From Planctomycetota bacterium (GTDB lineage: Bacteria > Planctomycetota > J058 > JAJDCQ01): DNA of 58,324 nt. The stretch spans positions 1-58,324 of the forward strand of contig JAJDCQ010000241.1 of NCBI GenBank assembly GCA_029260755.1. Direction: 5' to 3'. Positions 28,639 through 36,998 of this stretch are shown one piece after another. Made by a program: the position numbers and the translations under genes. The stretch's first letter is position 1. Each line of letters starts with the position of its first letter. Under the pieces are notes generated by a model that saw only the letters and a program-made list of their open reading frames with translations, was not told where the DNA came from and searched no databases.

Positions 28639-29310
28639 ATGCCGCCGCTGCTCACCTACGAGAAGATCTGTCGCCTGCTCACCAAGGCCGCCAAGCGCGT
28701 CGGCCTCCACGTGTACGGCGAGGAGCACATCATCGAGTTCCACACGATGGGGCGAAGCTTCGAGTTCTTCTGCGTGCCGAAGGGCTACGGCCCGCCCTAC
28801 AACCGCCGCGCCCGGATCAGCTTCTTCTGGCCGTCCGAGCAGCACGTCCGCGTCTACTCGGTCGAGGACGAGGAGGGCGAGACCGACGAGCCCGAGGACG
28901 CCTCGGACGCGAGCGACTCGTCGGACGCCGAGGACTTCGACGACCTCTCCTACATCGAGCTCGTCGTCGACTACGACATCGTCGGCACCCGCGACGAGCA
29001 GGAGTTCGACGGCGTGATGGAGCGCGCCGAGGCGGCGTTCGAGCTGATCACCGAGACGATCAAGCACGACAACCAGCCCGTCCTCCACAGCAACCTCGGG
29101 ATGCAGCCCGGCGGCAAGAAGTTCGTCGAGCAGTGCTACGTGACCTACTACTGGGAGGTCGACATCTTCGAGGGCGACTTCGACACCGCGAACGTCTTCG
29201 ACGAGGTCCGCGAGGTCCTGAAGCTCCTCATCGAGAACGACAACACCCCCGGTCCGGGCCGCGAGGGCAAGTCCCCCCGCCCGAGGTTCCCCCGCTTCAG
29301 CGACAACTGA
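28639..29310 (+). CDS. acidic protein of unknown function
   Basis: A 223-residue soluble, strongly acidic protein without signal or TM segments. The N-terminal ~75 residues are alpha/beta (LTYEKICRLLTKAAKRVGLHVY, RSFEFFCVPKGYG). A Glu/Asp/Ser stretch (residues ~77-100) separates them from a second alpha/beta part with a WEVDIFEGDFDTANVF segment. The tail is Gly/Pro/Arg rich. I do not recognise the family. It has its own good promoter and AGGAGAGG upstream, so it is probably well expressed. Confidence 0.8.
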   Translation: MPPLLTYEKICRLLTKAAKRVGLHVYGEEHIIEFHTMGRSFEFFCVPKGYGPPYNRRARISFFWPSEQHVRVYSVEDEEGETDEPEDASDASDSSDAEDFDDLSYIELVVDYDIVGTRDEQEFDGVMERAEAAFELITETIKHDNQPVLHSNLGMQPGGKKFVEQCYVTYYWEVDIFEGDFDTANVFDEVREVLKLLIENDNTPGPGREGKSPRPRFPRFSDN

Positions 29311-29329
29311 GGCCGGGGCGCGCGGCGCC

Positions 29330-29779
29330 ATGAGCGAGCACGAGAAGCAGGCGCAGGAGCTCGTCGCCCACGGCTGGCCCGCCCTCGCCGACCGGATGCC
29401 CGAGCTGCTCTCGTGGCTCGAGGATCCGAACTGCACCGCCTACCCGGTCGTGGCCGACTTCCTCGCGTCGGTCGGAGCGCCGATCGTGCCGCACCTCCGC
29501 GAGACGCTCGCCGGTCGCGACGATGAGGTGAAGGGCGCTCTCATCCGGTCGGTCCTGGGGGAGCTGCCGCGGGACGCGGTCGCGGAGCTCGGGGCCGAGC
29601 TCCTGCGGATCGCGCGCGGCTGGGACGTCGAGGACGCGCACATCGACGCGCTCGACCTCCTCGCCCGGCACCGCATCGGGGACCCGGCCGTGCTGCAGCG
29701 GCTGATCGCCAACAAGCGAAGCGCCTGCGAGACCACCTTGCGAGAGCTCGCCGAGATCGAGGCGAGTCTCGGCGAGTAG
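29330..29779 (+). CDS. DUF5071-like helical protein
   Basis: A 149-residue protein of HEAT-like helices: ELVAHGWPALADRMPELLSWLEDPN, then YPVVADFLASVGAPIVPHLRETL. This is the pattern of the DUF5071 family. It lies 19 bp after the acidic protein gene and is probably co-transcribed. Function unknown. Confidence 0.75.
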   Translation: MSEHEKQAQELVAHGWPALADRMPELLSWLEDPNCTAYPVVADFLASVGAPIVPHLRETLAGRDDEVKGALIRSVLGELPRDAVAELGAELLRIARGWDVEDAHIDALDLLARHRIGDPAVLQRLIANKRSACETTLRELAEIEASLGE

Positions 29780-29973
29780 CCGAGCGGTCCGGGCCCGCTC
29801 TCCTTGTCGGCCGACGCGGGAGATCGCGCGCGAACGCGGAAGACTCCGTGGCGCGACCCTCGCAACATCCCTGAAGACCGGAGGGTCGAGGTGGACTCTC
29901 ATTCGCTCCGCCGCGCTGCGTCGGCCGCGTAGGGAAGACGGTTGACGAGGCGCACGAGGGCGAGGGTAGTGCC

Positions 29974-30396
29974 ATGGAGTTCTTTCGATTTCTGACCCGG
30001 GATGTTCACACGGTCGCGCCTTCCGACACCGTTCGGGACGCGGCGCGGCTGATGGCGATGTTCGACATCGGGGCGTTGCCCGTCACGGTCCGCGGTCGGC
30101 CGGTCGGCATGATCACCGACCGCGACGTCGCGACGAGGGTCGTGGCCCTCGATCGGACGCCTTCCGAGGTGCGCGTCGAGGAGGTGATGACGCAGGATGT
30201 CGCCGGAGTCTGCGACCTCGAGGAGGTGGACGAGGCGCTGCGGACGATGAGACGGCGCGGCGTGCGACGGATCGTCGCTCTCGGCGACGGCTACGTCACC
30301 GGGATCTGCACGATCGAGGATATCGCGCGTCGGGAGCCGGCCGAGGCCGGTCGCGTCCTTCGCCGGCTGGCGATCGCACGAGGACGGAGTCGGTAG
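29974..30396 (+). CDS. CBS-domain-pair protein
   Basis: A 140-residue protein made of two CBS domains: residues ~7-60 (VAPSDTVRDAARLMAMFDIGALPVTVRGRPVGMITDRDV) and ~72-128 (VMTQDV, LRTMRRRGVRRIVALGDGYVTGICTIEDIA). Stand-alone CBS pairs bind adenosyl nucleotides and act as regulatory subunits. No partner enzyme is adjacent. TTGACG at 29942 may be a -35, but no clear -10 follows. The 194 bp before it hold no gene. Confidence 0.88.
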   Translation: MEFFRFLTRDVHTVAPSDTVRDAARLMAMFDIGALPVTVRGRPVGMITDRDVATRVVALDRTPSEVRVEEVMTQDVAGVCDLEEVDEALRTMRRRGVRRIVALGDGYVTGICTIEDIARREPAEAGRVLRRLAIARGRSR

Positions 30397-30399
30397 GGG

Positions 30400-30740
30400 T
30401 CAGCGCTTCGCCCGGAGCTCCTCGATCTTCGCGCGGATGAGCCTGCCCCGGTTCGCCCAGGCGAGGGCGAGGCCGGGCTGGAGCTCGATCAGTCGGGTCG
30501 GCATCGCGACGGCGCAGGGGGGGGCCGCTCAGGGACGGGTCCGCCAGACCCACGCGCCGCCCTTCTCGCCGACGGCCACGAGGGTCTTCCCGTCGTCGGA
30601 CAGCGCGGCGTCCCAGATCGCTCCTGGCTCGGCCGCGGTTTCGGGAGCTTCAGGTCGCGCCCGTCGGGCGTGAGGGTCCGGACCGCGCCGTCCCAGCCCG
30701 CGCTGATGAACCAGCTTCCGTCCGATGACCAGGGCTAGAC
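30400..30740 (-). pseudogene. decayed WD40 and TPR fragments
   Basis: Reading the minus strand from about 30738: SSDGSWFISAGWDGAVRTLTPDGRDLKL, then after a frameshift IWDAALSDDGKTLVAVGEKGGAWVWRTRP and a stop at 30531-30529. These are two WD40 blades. Further on, LIELQPGLALAWANRGRL ... KIEELRAKR ends at a stop at 30402-30400, a TPR tail. No start or upstream blades remain. It looks like the 3' debris of a WD40 gene and a TPR gene, probably kinase fusions. Confidence 0.7.
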
Positions 30741-30803
30741 GATGGCGCCGCCGCGCGTTGCGCGCAACGGTCTGTCGATTGGCGTCGGTCGGGACGACGA
30801 GGT

Positions 30804-30833
30804 TTGCCAGCGCTCGCGCGGCGGCGGTATCCT
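30804..30833 (+). promoter_or_regulatory. promoter giving a near-leaderless kinase mRNA
   Basis: TTGCCA (30804-30809), 18-bp spacer, TATCCT (30828-30833). Transcription should start at about 30840, directly at the ATG at 30842. Confidence 0.5.
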
Positions 30834-30841
30834 GACGTTCG

Positions 30842-33800
30842 ATGGCCTCGGACCTTCCTCCTCCTCCGTCGCGCCGGCCCGATGGCCTCCCCGCGACGGA
30901 GATCGACCTTCGTCAGATCGCGCCGGCGCCCGATGGGCCGACGCCGGGGGTCGTTCCGGCCGCCGTGGGGCCGGCGTCGGCATCGCTCCCGGCCACCCTC
31001 CAGAAGGAGATCGCGCTCGCGGCGCAGGACCCGGCACGTCGCTGGGGCGGTCGCTACCTCGTCCTCGGGCAGCTCGGAAGGGGCGGCATGGGCACCGTCT
31101 TCCGGGGCTGGGATCCGCAGCTCTCTCGACTCGTCGCGATCAAGGTCGTCGACCTGCAGGTCGGGGCGGCGCCCGCCGAGGCGGAGCGCTTCGCGGTCGA
31201 GGCGCGGGCGGCCGCCCGGCTGACTCATCGGGCGATCGTCCCGGTCTTCGATGCGGGCGCCGAGCGCGGTCAGCCCTACATCGTGATGGGATACGTCGAT
31301 GGTCGGAGCCTGGCCGAGCGCCTCGACGACCAGCCACCGCCGCCGCTCACCGAGGTGCTCGAGATCGTCCGCGAGGTCGCCCTCGCCCTGCACGAGGCTC
31401 ACGAGGCGGGGATCGTCCATCGCGACGTCAAGCCGGCGAACATCCTGATCGATCGCAAGGGCCGGCCGTTCCTGACCGACTTCGGTCTCGCCCTCGACCA
31501 CACGGCGCGGAAGCGTCTGACCGACCTCGGCCACACCGTCGGCACGCCCGCCTACATGTCGCCCGAGCAGGCGCGGAACGTCCCCGGCTCGATCGGACCG
31601 GCGAGCGATCTGTGGGCGCTCGGGGCGATCCTTTACCGCGCGGCGTGCGGCCGGCCGCCGTTTCAATCGAGGAGCAACCTCGACCTGCTCCTGATGGTCG
31701 TGCGCGATCCGGTCGTGCCTCCAAGGACCTACGCCCCCGGCCTCCCCGACGCGGTCGAGGCGATCATTCACCGCTGCCTCGAGAAGGATCCGGCGGGACG
31801 CTACCCGAGCGGCGAGGCGCTCGCGGACGCGATCGACGCGCACCTCGGCGTCGGCGACGCGCGCTCGAGCGAGACGGGGCGCGCCCGCCGGGCCGACCTG
31901 CGCCGGTCGGGTCCGGCCGGCGCCGCCGGGGCGGCCGGCGTGGAGGCGACCGATCACGTCACGGCCGTCACCTCGGCGCCGCGGGAGCCGGCCGTGCTCG
32001 CGGGCCCGGGCGGGCGGGGCGGCGCGTCGCCGCGGAGGGTGCTGCCCGGGCTGGTCGCGATCGGCGCCGTCGCGTTCCTGGTCGGCGCGGCCGTCGTCGC
32101 CCTCGGCGGGGGCCGCGGCTCGACCCCGTCGGGCGGCGGCGGTTCGGGCTCGTCGCCCGGAGACGCTCCGATCGCCGTCGCGACGGGGAGCTCGGATGAC
32201 GCCGGCTCGTCGGAGGACGATTCCGAAAGCGACGACGACGACGAGTCCGGCCTCGACCCCGACCCTGACCCGGACGGTGACCCCGGCGTCGATCGCAAGC
32301 CGCCTCCGCCGATGCAGCTCTCCCTCGAGCCCGGGCGGCTCCAGGTCTTCGGCGAGCAGGACCGGATCCGGACGGTCCGGGGGCGCGTCCGCGGCGAGCC
32401 ACCCTTCGCGGTGACGGTGGCCGGCGAGCCGGCCACCGTCGGGCGCGGGCGCGTCGCCTCGTTCCGGGCCGCCGTCCGGCTCGAGGAGGGCTGGAACGAG
32501 CTCGAGGTCGTCGCCGTCGACGGGCGCGGGGAACGAGCCGCGAGCCGGATCGCGATCCGCTGGGCGCCCGATCGCGACGTGGGCGAGCGGGCGACCGAGG
32601 CGCAGCGCGCGTGGGCCGAGCGGCTCGAGGTGTCGGTCGAGCTGACGACTCTCTCCGGGATCCGGTTCGTCCTGGTGCCCCCGGGGACCTTCGCCATGGG
32701 CGGGGCGCCCCGCGGCGGCGGCCGCGAGGCGGAGCCGACCCGCCAGGTGACGATCACCCGCCCGTTCTACCTCGGCGTGACCGAGGTGACGAACGCCGAG
32801 ATGCGCCGCGTGATTCCAGGGTTCCGCTCCGAGGTGGACGAGGAGGCCCTCGCCGGCGTCGAGCTCGATCTCGCCGACCTGCCGGCCGTCGGGGTCACCT
32901 GGGACGAGGCCGACGCGCTCGGCGCGCGCCTCGGGGCCACCGACGGCGGGCGCTACCGGCTCCCGACCGAGGCGGAGTGGGAGCACTCCGCCCGGCTCGA
33001 CGGCGTCTCGGCGACGATCGATCGCTACCTGCGAGGTCGAGGGGGCGCCCGCCAGGTCGGCAAGATGGCGAACCTCCTCGATCGGAGCGCCGCGCGGGCG
33101 CCCTGGGCGCCCGCGAAGACCGGCGCCGCGAACGACCATCACGCGACCGCCGCCCCCGTCGGTCAGTTCCCGCGGGGGGCGCTCGGGCACCTCGACCTGA
33201 TCGGCAACGTCGCCGAGTGGTGCTCCGATCGCCCGTGGAGCGCCGAGCTCGGTCCGCGGGTCGACCCGCGGGGGCCGCTCGGCCGACCGGATCGCAAGCA
33301 CGAGCGCGCGATCCGCGGTGGCTCGTGGCGAACGCGCTGGGATCAGGCCCGGGTCGGGCGCCGGCGCTACCGTCCGGCCGACGCGCGGGACGCCGACGTC
33401 GGCGTGCGCCTCGTTCGAGAGATCCCGCAGGCGCGCCCGGCCGAGCTCGACCTGACCGCGCCGCCCGCGTTCGTCGACGACCCCGAGCTCGCGACGCTCG
33501 CCGTCGCGGGCTCGGTCGATGAGGACGGTTGCCACGTCGAGGTGGTCGGCGGGGGCGCCGTCACGATGAGGGGCCGGTCGTTCACCAGCGCGTTCCCGCC
33601 CGAGCGGGGCGAGAACGAGATGCGCGTCGTCGTGACCGACGCCGATGGCAACCGGACCGAGCGGGTCGTCCGGGTGCTCTGGCGGCCGACGCGCGCCGGC
33701 GAACCGTGGTGGGATCCGACGCCCGCGCAGACGGCGGCGGCCGGTGAGGGTCGCCCGACCCACCGGACCGTCGACCTCGGCGGGGGCGTCTCGATGCGCT

Positions 33801-34528
33801 TCGTCCTCGTGCCGCCGGGGGCGCTCGAGCCCGGCGCGCGATCGATCTACGCGAAGAGGGACGAGGCGCCTCGTCGCGTCGAGGTCCGGCGCGCGATCCA
33901 TCTCGGCGCGACCGAGGTCACCAACGCGCAGATGCGCCGGTTCCGGAGCGACCATCCGAGCGGCGGGCGGTCGTTTCGCGGGCGGCGGGTCGACGGCGAC
34001 GAGCAGCCGGCCGTCGGCGTCTCCTGGGACGACGCGGTCGCCTTCTGCGAGTGGCTCACCGGGCGCGACGCCGACGGCGTCCGCTACCGTCTGCCGACCG
34101 AGGACGAGTGGGAGTCCGCCTGCTCGCTGGGCGGAGCACGCTGGGCCTGGGGGGAGGACGAGGAGCGCGCGGGCCTCCACGAGAACACGCTCGACCGGAG
34201 CGCCGCGCAGCGCTGGCCCGAGACCGCGCCCTGGCCGGCGCGGGCGCGGTCGCCCATGCGCACCCACGATCGTCACGTCGTCGCGGCGCCGGTCGGGAGC
34301 TACCGCCCGTGCGCCATCGGCACGTTCGACATGCTCGGCAACGTGCGCGAGTGGTGCGCCGACGCGTTCCCGGGCGCGGATCCCGCCGTGGAGGCGCGGG
34401 TCGTCCGGGGCGGGAGCTGGAGATCCGACGTGCGCCTGGCGCGGGCGGAGTTCCGCGGCCGGATGCCGTCCGTCCCCAAGACGCCTCCCCCCGACCTCGG
34501 CTTCCGTGTCGTCCGCGAGCTCGATTAG
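30842..34528 (+). CDS. Ser/Thr kinase with two FGE-sulfatase (SUMF1-like) domains
   Basis: A 1228-residue protein. Residues 1-70 are a Pro/Ala-rich tail; the kinase domain has GRGGMG, VAIK, HRDVKPAN (HRD at 193-195), DFGLAL and SPEQ. A TM helix lies at ~400-425, followed by an acidic Asp/Ser/Pro linker. Two formylglycine-generating-enzyme-like domains, ~608-865 and ~985-1228, each start with RFVLVPPG and end with RGGSWR plus a VR/FR motif. They are separated by an Ig-like stretch that also occurs before the first. Neither has an obvious catalytic Cys pair, so they are more likely binding modules (C-type-lectin-like fold) than enzymes. The C-terminal part is expected outside the cytoplasm. Confidence 0.92.
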   Translation: MASDLPPPPSRRPDGLPATEIDLRQIAPAPDGPTPGVVPAAVGPASASLPATLQKEIALAAQDPARRWGGRYLVLGQLGRGGMGTVFRGWDPQLSRLVAIKVVDLQVGAAPAEAERFAVEARAAARLTHRAIVPVFDAGAERGQPYIVMGYVDGRSLAERLDDQPPPPLTEVLEIVREVALALHEAHEAGIVHRDVKPANILIDRKGRPFLTDFGLALDHTARKRLTDLGHTVGTPAYMSPEQARNVPGSIGPASDLWALGAILYRAACGRPPFQSRSNLDLLLMVVRDPVVPPRTYAPGLPDAVEAIIHRCLEKDPAGRYPSGEALADAIDAHLGVGDARSSETGRARRADLRRSGPAGAAGAAGVEATDHVTAVTSAPREPAVLAGPGGRGGASPRRVLPGLVAIGAVAFLVGAAVVALGGGRGSTPSGGGGSGSSPGDAPIAVATGSSDDAGSSEDDSESDDDDESGLDPDPDPDGDPGVDRKPPPPMQLSLEPGRLQVFGEQDRIRTVRGRVRGEPPFAVTVAGEPATVGRGRVASFRAAVRLEEGWNELEVVAVDGRGERAASRIAIRWAPDRDVGERATEAQRAWAERLEVSVELTTLSGIRFVLVPPGTFAMGGAPRGGGREAEPTRQVTITRPFYLGVTEVTNAEMRRVIPGFRSEVDEEALAGVELDLADLPAVGVTWDEADALGARLGATDGGRYRLPTEAEWEHSARLDGVSATIDRYLRGRGGARQVGKMANLLDRSAARAPWAPAKTGAANDHHATAAPVGQFPRGALGHLDLIGNVAEWCSDRPWSAELGPRVDPRGPLGRPDRKHERAIRGGSWRTRWDQARVGRRRYRPADARDADVGVRLVREIPQARPAELDLTAPPAFVDDPELATLAVAGSVDEDGCHVEVVGGGAVTMRGRSFTSAFPPERGENEMRVVVTDADGNRTERVVRVLWRPTRAGEPWWDPTPAQTAAAGEGRPTHRTVDLGGGVSMRFVLVPPGALEPGARSIYAKRDEAPRRVEVRRAIHLGATEVTNAQMRRFRSDHPSGGRSFRGRRVDGDEQPAVGVSWDDAVAFCEWLTGRDADGVRYRLPTEDEWESACSLGGARWAWGEDEERAGLHENTLDRSAAQRWPETAPWPARARSPMRTHDRHVVAAPVGSYRPCAIGTFDMLGNVREWCADAFPGADPAVEARVVRGGSWRSDVRLARAEFRGRMPSVPKTPPPDLGFRVVRELD

Positions 34529-34867
34529 GTGAGCGCGCTCGCGGCGCTCCTCCTCTCGATCCTCATCGAGGTGCCCGTCGTCGTCCTCGCGACGAGACAG
34601 CGGCGGCTCGAGCTGCTCCTCGTCGCGGTCGGGGCGACGCTCGTCACTCATCCGTTCGCCTGGCACGGAGCGCAGGCGCTCCTGGCGCGGGACGTGCCGT
34701 TCGTCGTCGTCTTCGTCGTCGTGGAGGTCGCGGTCGTCGCCGTGGAGGGCGCCCTCTACGCGGGGGCGGCGCGCCTAGGATGGCGGCGCGGGCTCGTCGT
34801 CTCGTTCGCCGCCAACGCGGTCAGCGCCGGGGTCGGGCTGCTCATCCACGCGGCGCGGCTGCTCTGA
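34529..34867 (+). CDS. small membrane protein
   Basis: A 112-residue protein with four hydrophobic helices (LAALLLSILIEVPVVVLA; LLLVAVGATLVTHPFAW; FVVVFVVVEVAVVAVEGALY; LVVSFAANAVSAGVGLLI). It starts at a GTG placed immediately after the kinase stop, so co-translation is likely. It overlaps the 3' end of the convergent regulator gene by 93 bp. The topology is clear; the function is unknown. Confidence 0.7.
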   Translation: MSALAALLLSILIEVPVVVLATRQRRLELLLVAVGATLVTHPFAWHGAQALLARDVPFVVVFVVVEVAVVAVEGALYAGAARLGWRRGLVVSFAANAVSAGVGLLIHAARLL

Positions 34868-35194
34868 GTCGGTCGCCGGGCCGACGAGCGCCGCGTCCCG
34901 GAACCACTCGAGCCAGCCGCCGGTCACGCCGAGGAGGCGGTCGCGCTCGAGCCGGTAGAATCGCTCGCGTCCCCGCTCGATGACCGAGACGAGGCCGGCC
35001 TCGCGCAGGACGCGCAGGTGCCGGGTCGTCGTCGGCCACGAGCAGGCGAACCGCTTCGCGATGTCGCGCGAGCTCATCTCCCCGCCGCGGAAGTGCAGCA
35101 CGAGCAACACGTGCCGCCGCGAGGGATGAGCCAGCGCCTTGAAGACGAGCTCGAGGTCGGCGAGCTCGCGGGCGGGGTCGCGAGTCGCCGTCAA
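34775..35194 (-). CDS. ArsR-family transcriptional regulator
   Basis: A 139-residue winged-helix regulator: LELVFKALAHPSRRHVLLVL, then SSRDIAKRFACSWPTTTRHLRVLREAGLVSVIERGRERFYRL, the typical ArsR helix-turn-helix and wing. There is no metal-site Cys pair. The proposed start is a TTG that overlaps the stop of the upstream gene (TTGA); longer frames upstream run through that gene. The C-terminal ~35 residues are polar and overlap the convergent membrane protein gene. It probably represses its own operon through the paired operators at 35656-35707. Confidence 0.85.
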   Translation of the reverse strand: MTATRDPARELADLELVFKALAHPSRRHVLLVLHFRGGEMSSRDIAKRFACSWPTTTRHLRVLREAGLVSVIERGRERFYRLERDRLLGVTGGWLEWFRDAALVGPATDSEQPRRVDEQPDPGADRVGGERDDEPAPPS

Positions 35195-35592
35195 GCGCCG
35201 AGGTCTCTCGCCGGGGAGCCCGCTTCCTCCGGGCTCCGCCCTTCGTCCTTCAGGGCGAGCCCTCCGGGGCTCACTCGTTCCACGTGCGGGAACATGAACT
35301 TCGGGCGTCCGTTCCGCTCGGCGCACATCGTCCCCATCGCCTCCCAGACCTTCGCCACCTCCGGCGTCTGGTGGGCGACGTTGGGCGAGCTCGCGTCCTT
35401 CCACGAGAAGAGCTCGAAGACGATCGGCCCCTCCTCGTCGCGGACCTCACCGCGGTAGACGACCGGCGGGTCGTCGGTCGCGAGGCCGAGCTCGACGAGC
35501 GTCGGGTGGTGCTTCCTCAGGAGCGCGAAGAAGGCGTCCTCCTGGTCGGGCTTCACGCGGTAGATCGCGATCACGGGCTGGGGGGTGCTCAT
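35191..35592 (-). CDS. dimeric alpha/beta-barrel-like protein
   Basis: A 133-residue protein: VIAIYRVKPDQEDAFFALLRKHHPTLVELGL, then IVFELFSWKDASSPNVAHQTPEVAKVWEAM. The strand-helix-strand pattern and the tail phrase VAKVWEAMGTM fit the dimeric alpha/beta barrel (ABM-like) superfamily of small oxygenases and stress proteins. It is the first gene of an operon with the ArsR regulator, overlapping it by 4 bp, and is likely the regulated function. The enzymatic role is not known. Confidence 0.75.
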   Translation of the reverse strand: MSTPQPVIAIYRVKPDQEDAFFALLRKHHPTLVELGLATDDPPVVYRGEVRDEEGPIVFELFSWKDASSPNVAHQTPEVAKVWEAMGTMCAERNGRPKFMFPHVERVSPGGLALKDEGRSPEEAGSPARDLGA

Positions 35593-35655
35593 GGGTCTCT
35601 CCTCGTCTCGATTCGAAGGCTACGCGGTCGTCGTCCCCTCTTGACCGGAGAGATT

Positions 35656-35673
35656 ATTAGCGAGATCGCTAAT
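35656..35673. promoter_or_regulatory. ArsR operator copy 1
   Basis: ATTAGCGAGATCGCTAAT is a perfect 8-bp inverted repeat with a 2-bp centre. It covers the TATTAG -10 box (reverse strand, 35674-35669) of the operon starting at 35592. It stands out as AT-rich in a GC-rich genome. Confidence 0.75.
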
Positions 35674-35689
35674 AGCAGGCAAGCAAAAA

Positions 35690-35707
35690 ATTAGCAAAAC
35701 AGCTAAT
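35690..35707. promoter_or_regulatory. ArsR operator copy 2
   Basis: ATTAGCAAAACAGCTAAT shares the ATTAGC...GCTAAT arms and 18-bp length with copy 1 and is centred 34 bp away, about three helical turns. It covers the TTGCTA -35 (reverse strand, 35697-35692); the 17-bp spacer to the -10 fits. Confidence 0.75.
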
Positions 35708-35736
35708 GATGCTTCAAGCCCTTGTAAAATCTTGGG

Positions 35737-36732
35737 TCAGGCGCGAGCTGGCGAGGAGGCCGCCAGGCCGGCCGCGAGGAGGACGGGCACCTCGAGCCAC
35801 GCGTGCACCGCGCCGCCGAGGCCGTACCACGCCCGCGCCTCGCCGAACGAGAGGGCGAACGCGGCGAGCGTCAGGCAGCCGAGGCCGGCGAGGAGCGGCG
35901 TCAGCGTTCCGGGCGTCGGCCAGGGCAGCAGCGACGTCCGCGTCCCGGGGTCGGCGCCCCACCAGGACGCCTCCCCGTCGACGACCGGCAGGAGGACGAT
36001 CACGTAGAAGTAGTGGAGGCACTGGGTGAAGACGACCGCGCCGAACAGCGGGACGGCCCAGCTCGCCGTCCGCCACGCGCCGGGGATGAACGCGCCGAGG
36101 TGCGAGGCGATGCCGTCGCCCATCAGCGGCGAGACGTCGGGCCAGCCGCCTCCGATCGCCGCGTGAACGGCGCCGCTCGCGATCGTCGCGGGGAGGCCGA
36201 GGAACAGGAGCGCTCCGATCGCGAGGGCGCGCCGCCGCGCCGCGCCGCGGAAACGCTCCGCCACGAAGAGGAGCGGCGTGAGGTTGTGGGCGACGGCGAG
36301 GCAGACGAGCGTCGTGAGCGGCGCCCACGCGATCAGCCCGCCGAGCGCGCCGATACCGGCGAGCGCGGTGAGGCGGGCCGCGCGGCTCGGGCCCGGGATC
36401 GCGATCGCGACGCCGGCGAGGCCGGCGACGAGGATCAGCTCCGAGCGCGCGATGCCCGACCACAGCCCGAGGACGCTCCCGAGGCGCAGGGTCACGACGC
36501 CGACGAGGAGCAACGCCAGCGCGATGAGGATGCGTCGGCCGAACCGCTTGGAGAAGCGCGCGTCGACGTAGCGCATCTCGCTCACCACGTGCGGGCCGCC
36601 GAAGACGGCGAGGGTCACCGCGTAGGTGGCGAGAGGGAGGACGATCGAGAGGACGAACGCGATCGCGAGGAGCGGCGCGCCGAGCAGGAGGGCTCGTTCG
36701 GCGCGGCGTCCCTCGGCCCAGGTCTCCGGCAT
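35737..36732 (-). CDS. polytopic membrane protein of unknown function
   Basis: A 331-residue protein with about nine hydrophobic helices. Histidines sit at helix borders in patterns that suggest a metal site: FGGPHVVSEMRYVDARF, CLAVAHNLTPLLFVAERFR, and TQCLHYFYVIVLLP. The overall look resembles Brp/Blh-like or other His-rich integral membrane oxygenases, but I cannot assign it to one. It ends 145 bp upstream of the ArsR operon and precedes the three small surface proteins. Confidence 0.75.
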   Translation of the reverse strand: MPETWAEGRRAERALLLGAPLLAIAFVLSIVLPLATYAVTLAVFGGPHVVSEMRYVDARFSKRFGRRILIALALLLVGVVTLRLGSVLGLWSGIARSELILVAGLAGVAIAIPGPSRAARLTALAGIGALGGLIAWAPLTTLVCLAVAHNLTPLLFVAERFRGAARRRALAIGALLFLGLPATIASGAVHAAIGGGWPDVSPLMGDGIASHLGAFIPGAWRTASWAVPLFGAVVFTQCLHYFYVIVLLPVVDGEASWWGADPGTRTSLLPWPTPGTLTPLLAGLGCLTLAAFALSFGEARAWYGLGGAVHAWLEVPVLLAAGLAASSPARA

Positions 36733-36747
36733 CGAGTCGCGAGCGGG

Positions 36748-36960
36748 CTAGCCCGCCGGGGCGTCGGTCTTGCTCAAGCGGAGCGCGACGACGATGCCGA
36801 CCCCGACCAGGAGCACCCCGGCGACCGCGATCACCGCGATGAGCGCGAAGTCGTTCGCCTCCCGCGGCGGCGGCTCGACCGGGATGTCGGCGTGGGCGAC
36901 GCCGGCGGAGAGCACGACGGTCGAGAGGGCGAGCGCGAAGGTCGCGATGAGACGGTTCAT
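36748..36960 (-). CDS. small exported protein with C-terminal anchor (1)
   Basis: A 70-residue protein: signal peptide (RLIATFALALSTVVLSAGVAHA), short mature part DIPVEPPPREAND, then a single TM helix FALIAVIAVAGVLLVGVGIVVAL and a short basic tail. GGGGAGAG precedes the ATG. It is one of three consecutive proteins of identical plan. Confidence 0.75.
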   Translation of the reverse strand: MNRLIATFALALSTVVLSAGVAHADIPVEPPPREANDFALIAVIAVAGVLLVGVGIVVALRLSKTDAPAG

Positions 36961-36998
36961 GGATCTCTCCCCGGTCGGACGGGCGGCGGGCGCGACGT

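Noticed and set aside
30650..34666. Very long open frame on the minus strand opposite the kinase-FGE gene (similar ones at 24555-28655, 20206-22221 and, on the plus strand, 13477-16605)
   Set aside because: These are antisense frames kept open by high GC. Their translations are Arg/Gly/Asp-rich without domains, and the opposite strand has clear kinase motifs.
34529..34867. That the small membrane protein is spurious because it overlaps the ArsR gene by 93 bp
   Set aside because: Four clean hydrophobic helices and a start placed right after the kinase stop favour a real gene; the overlap affects only the polar tail of the regulator.
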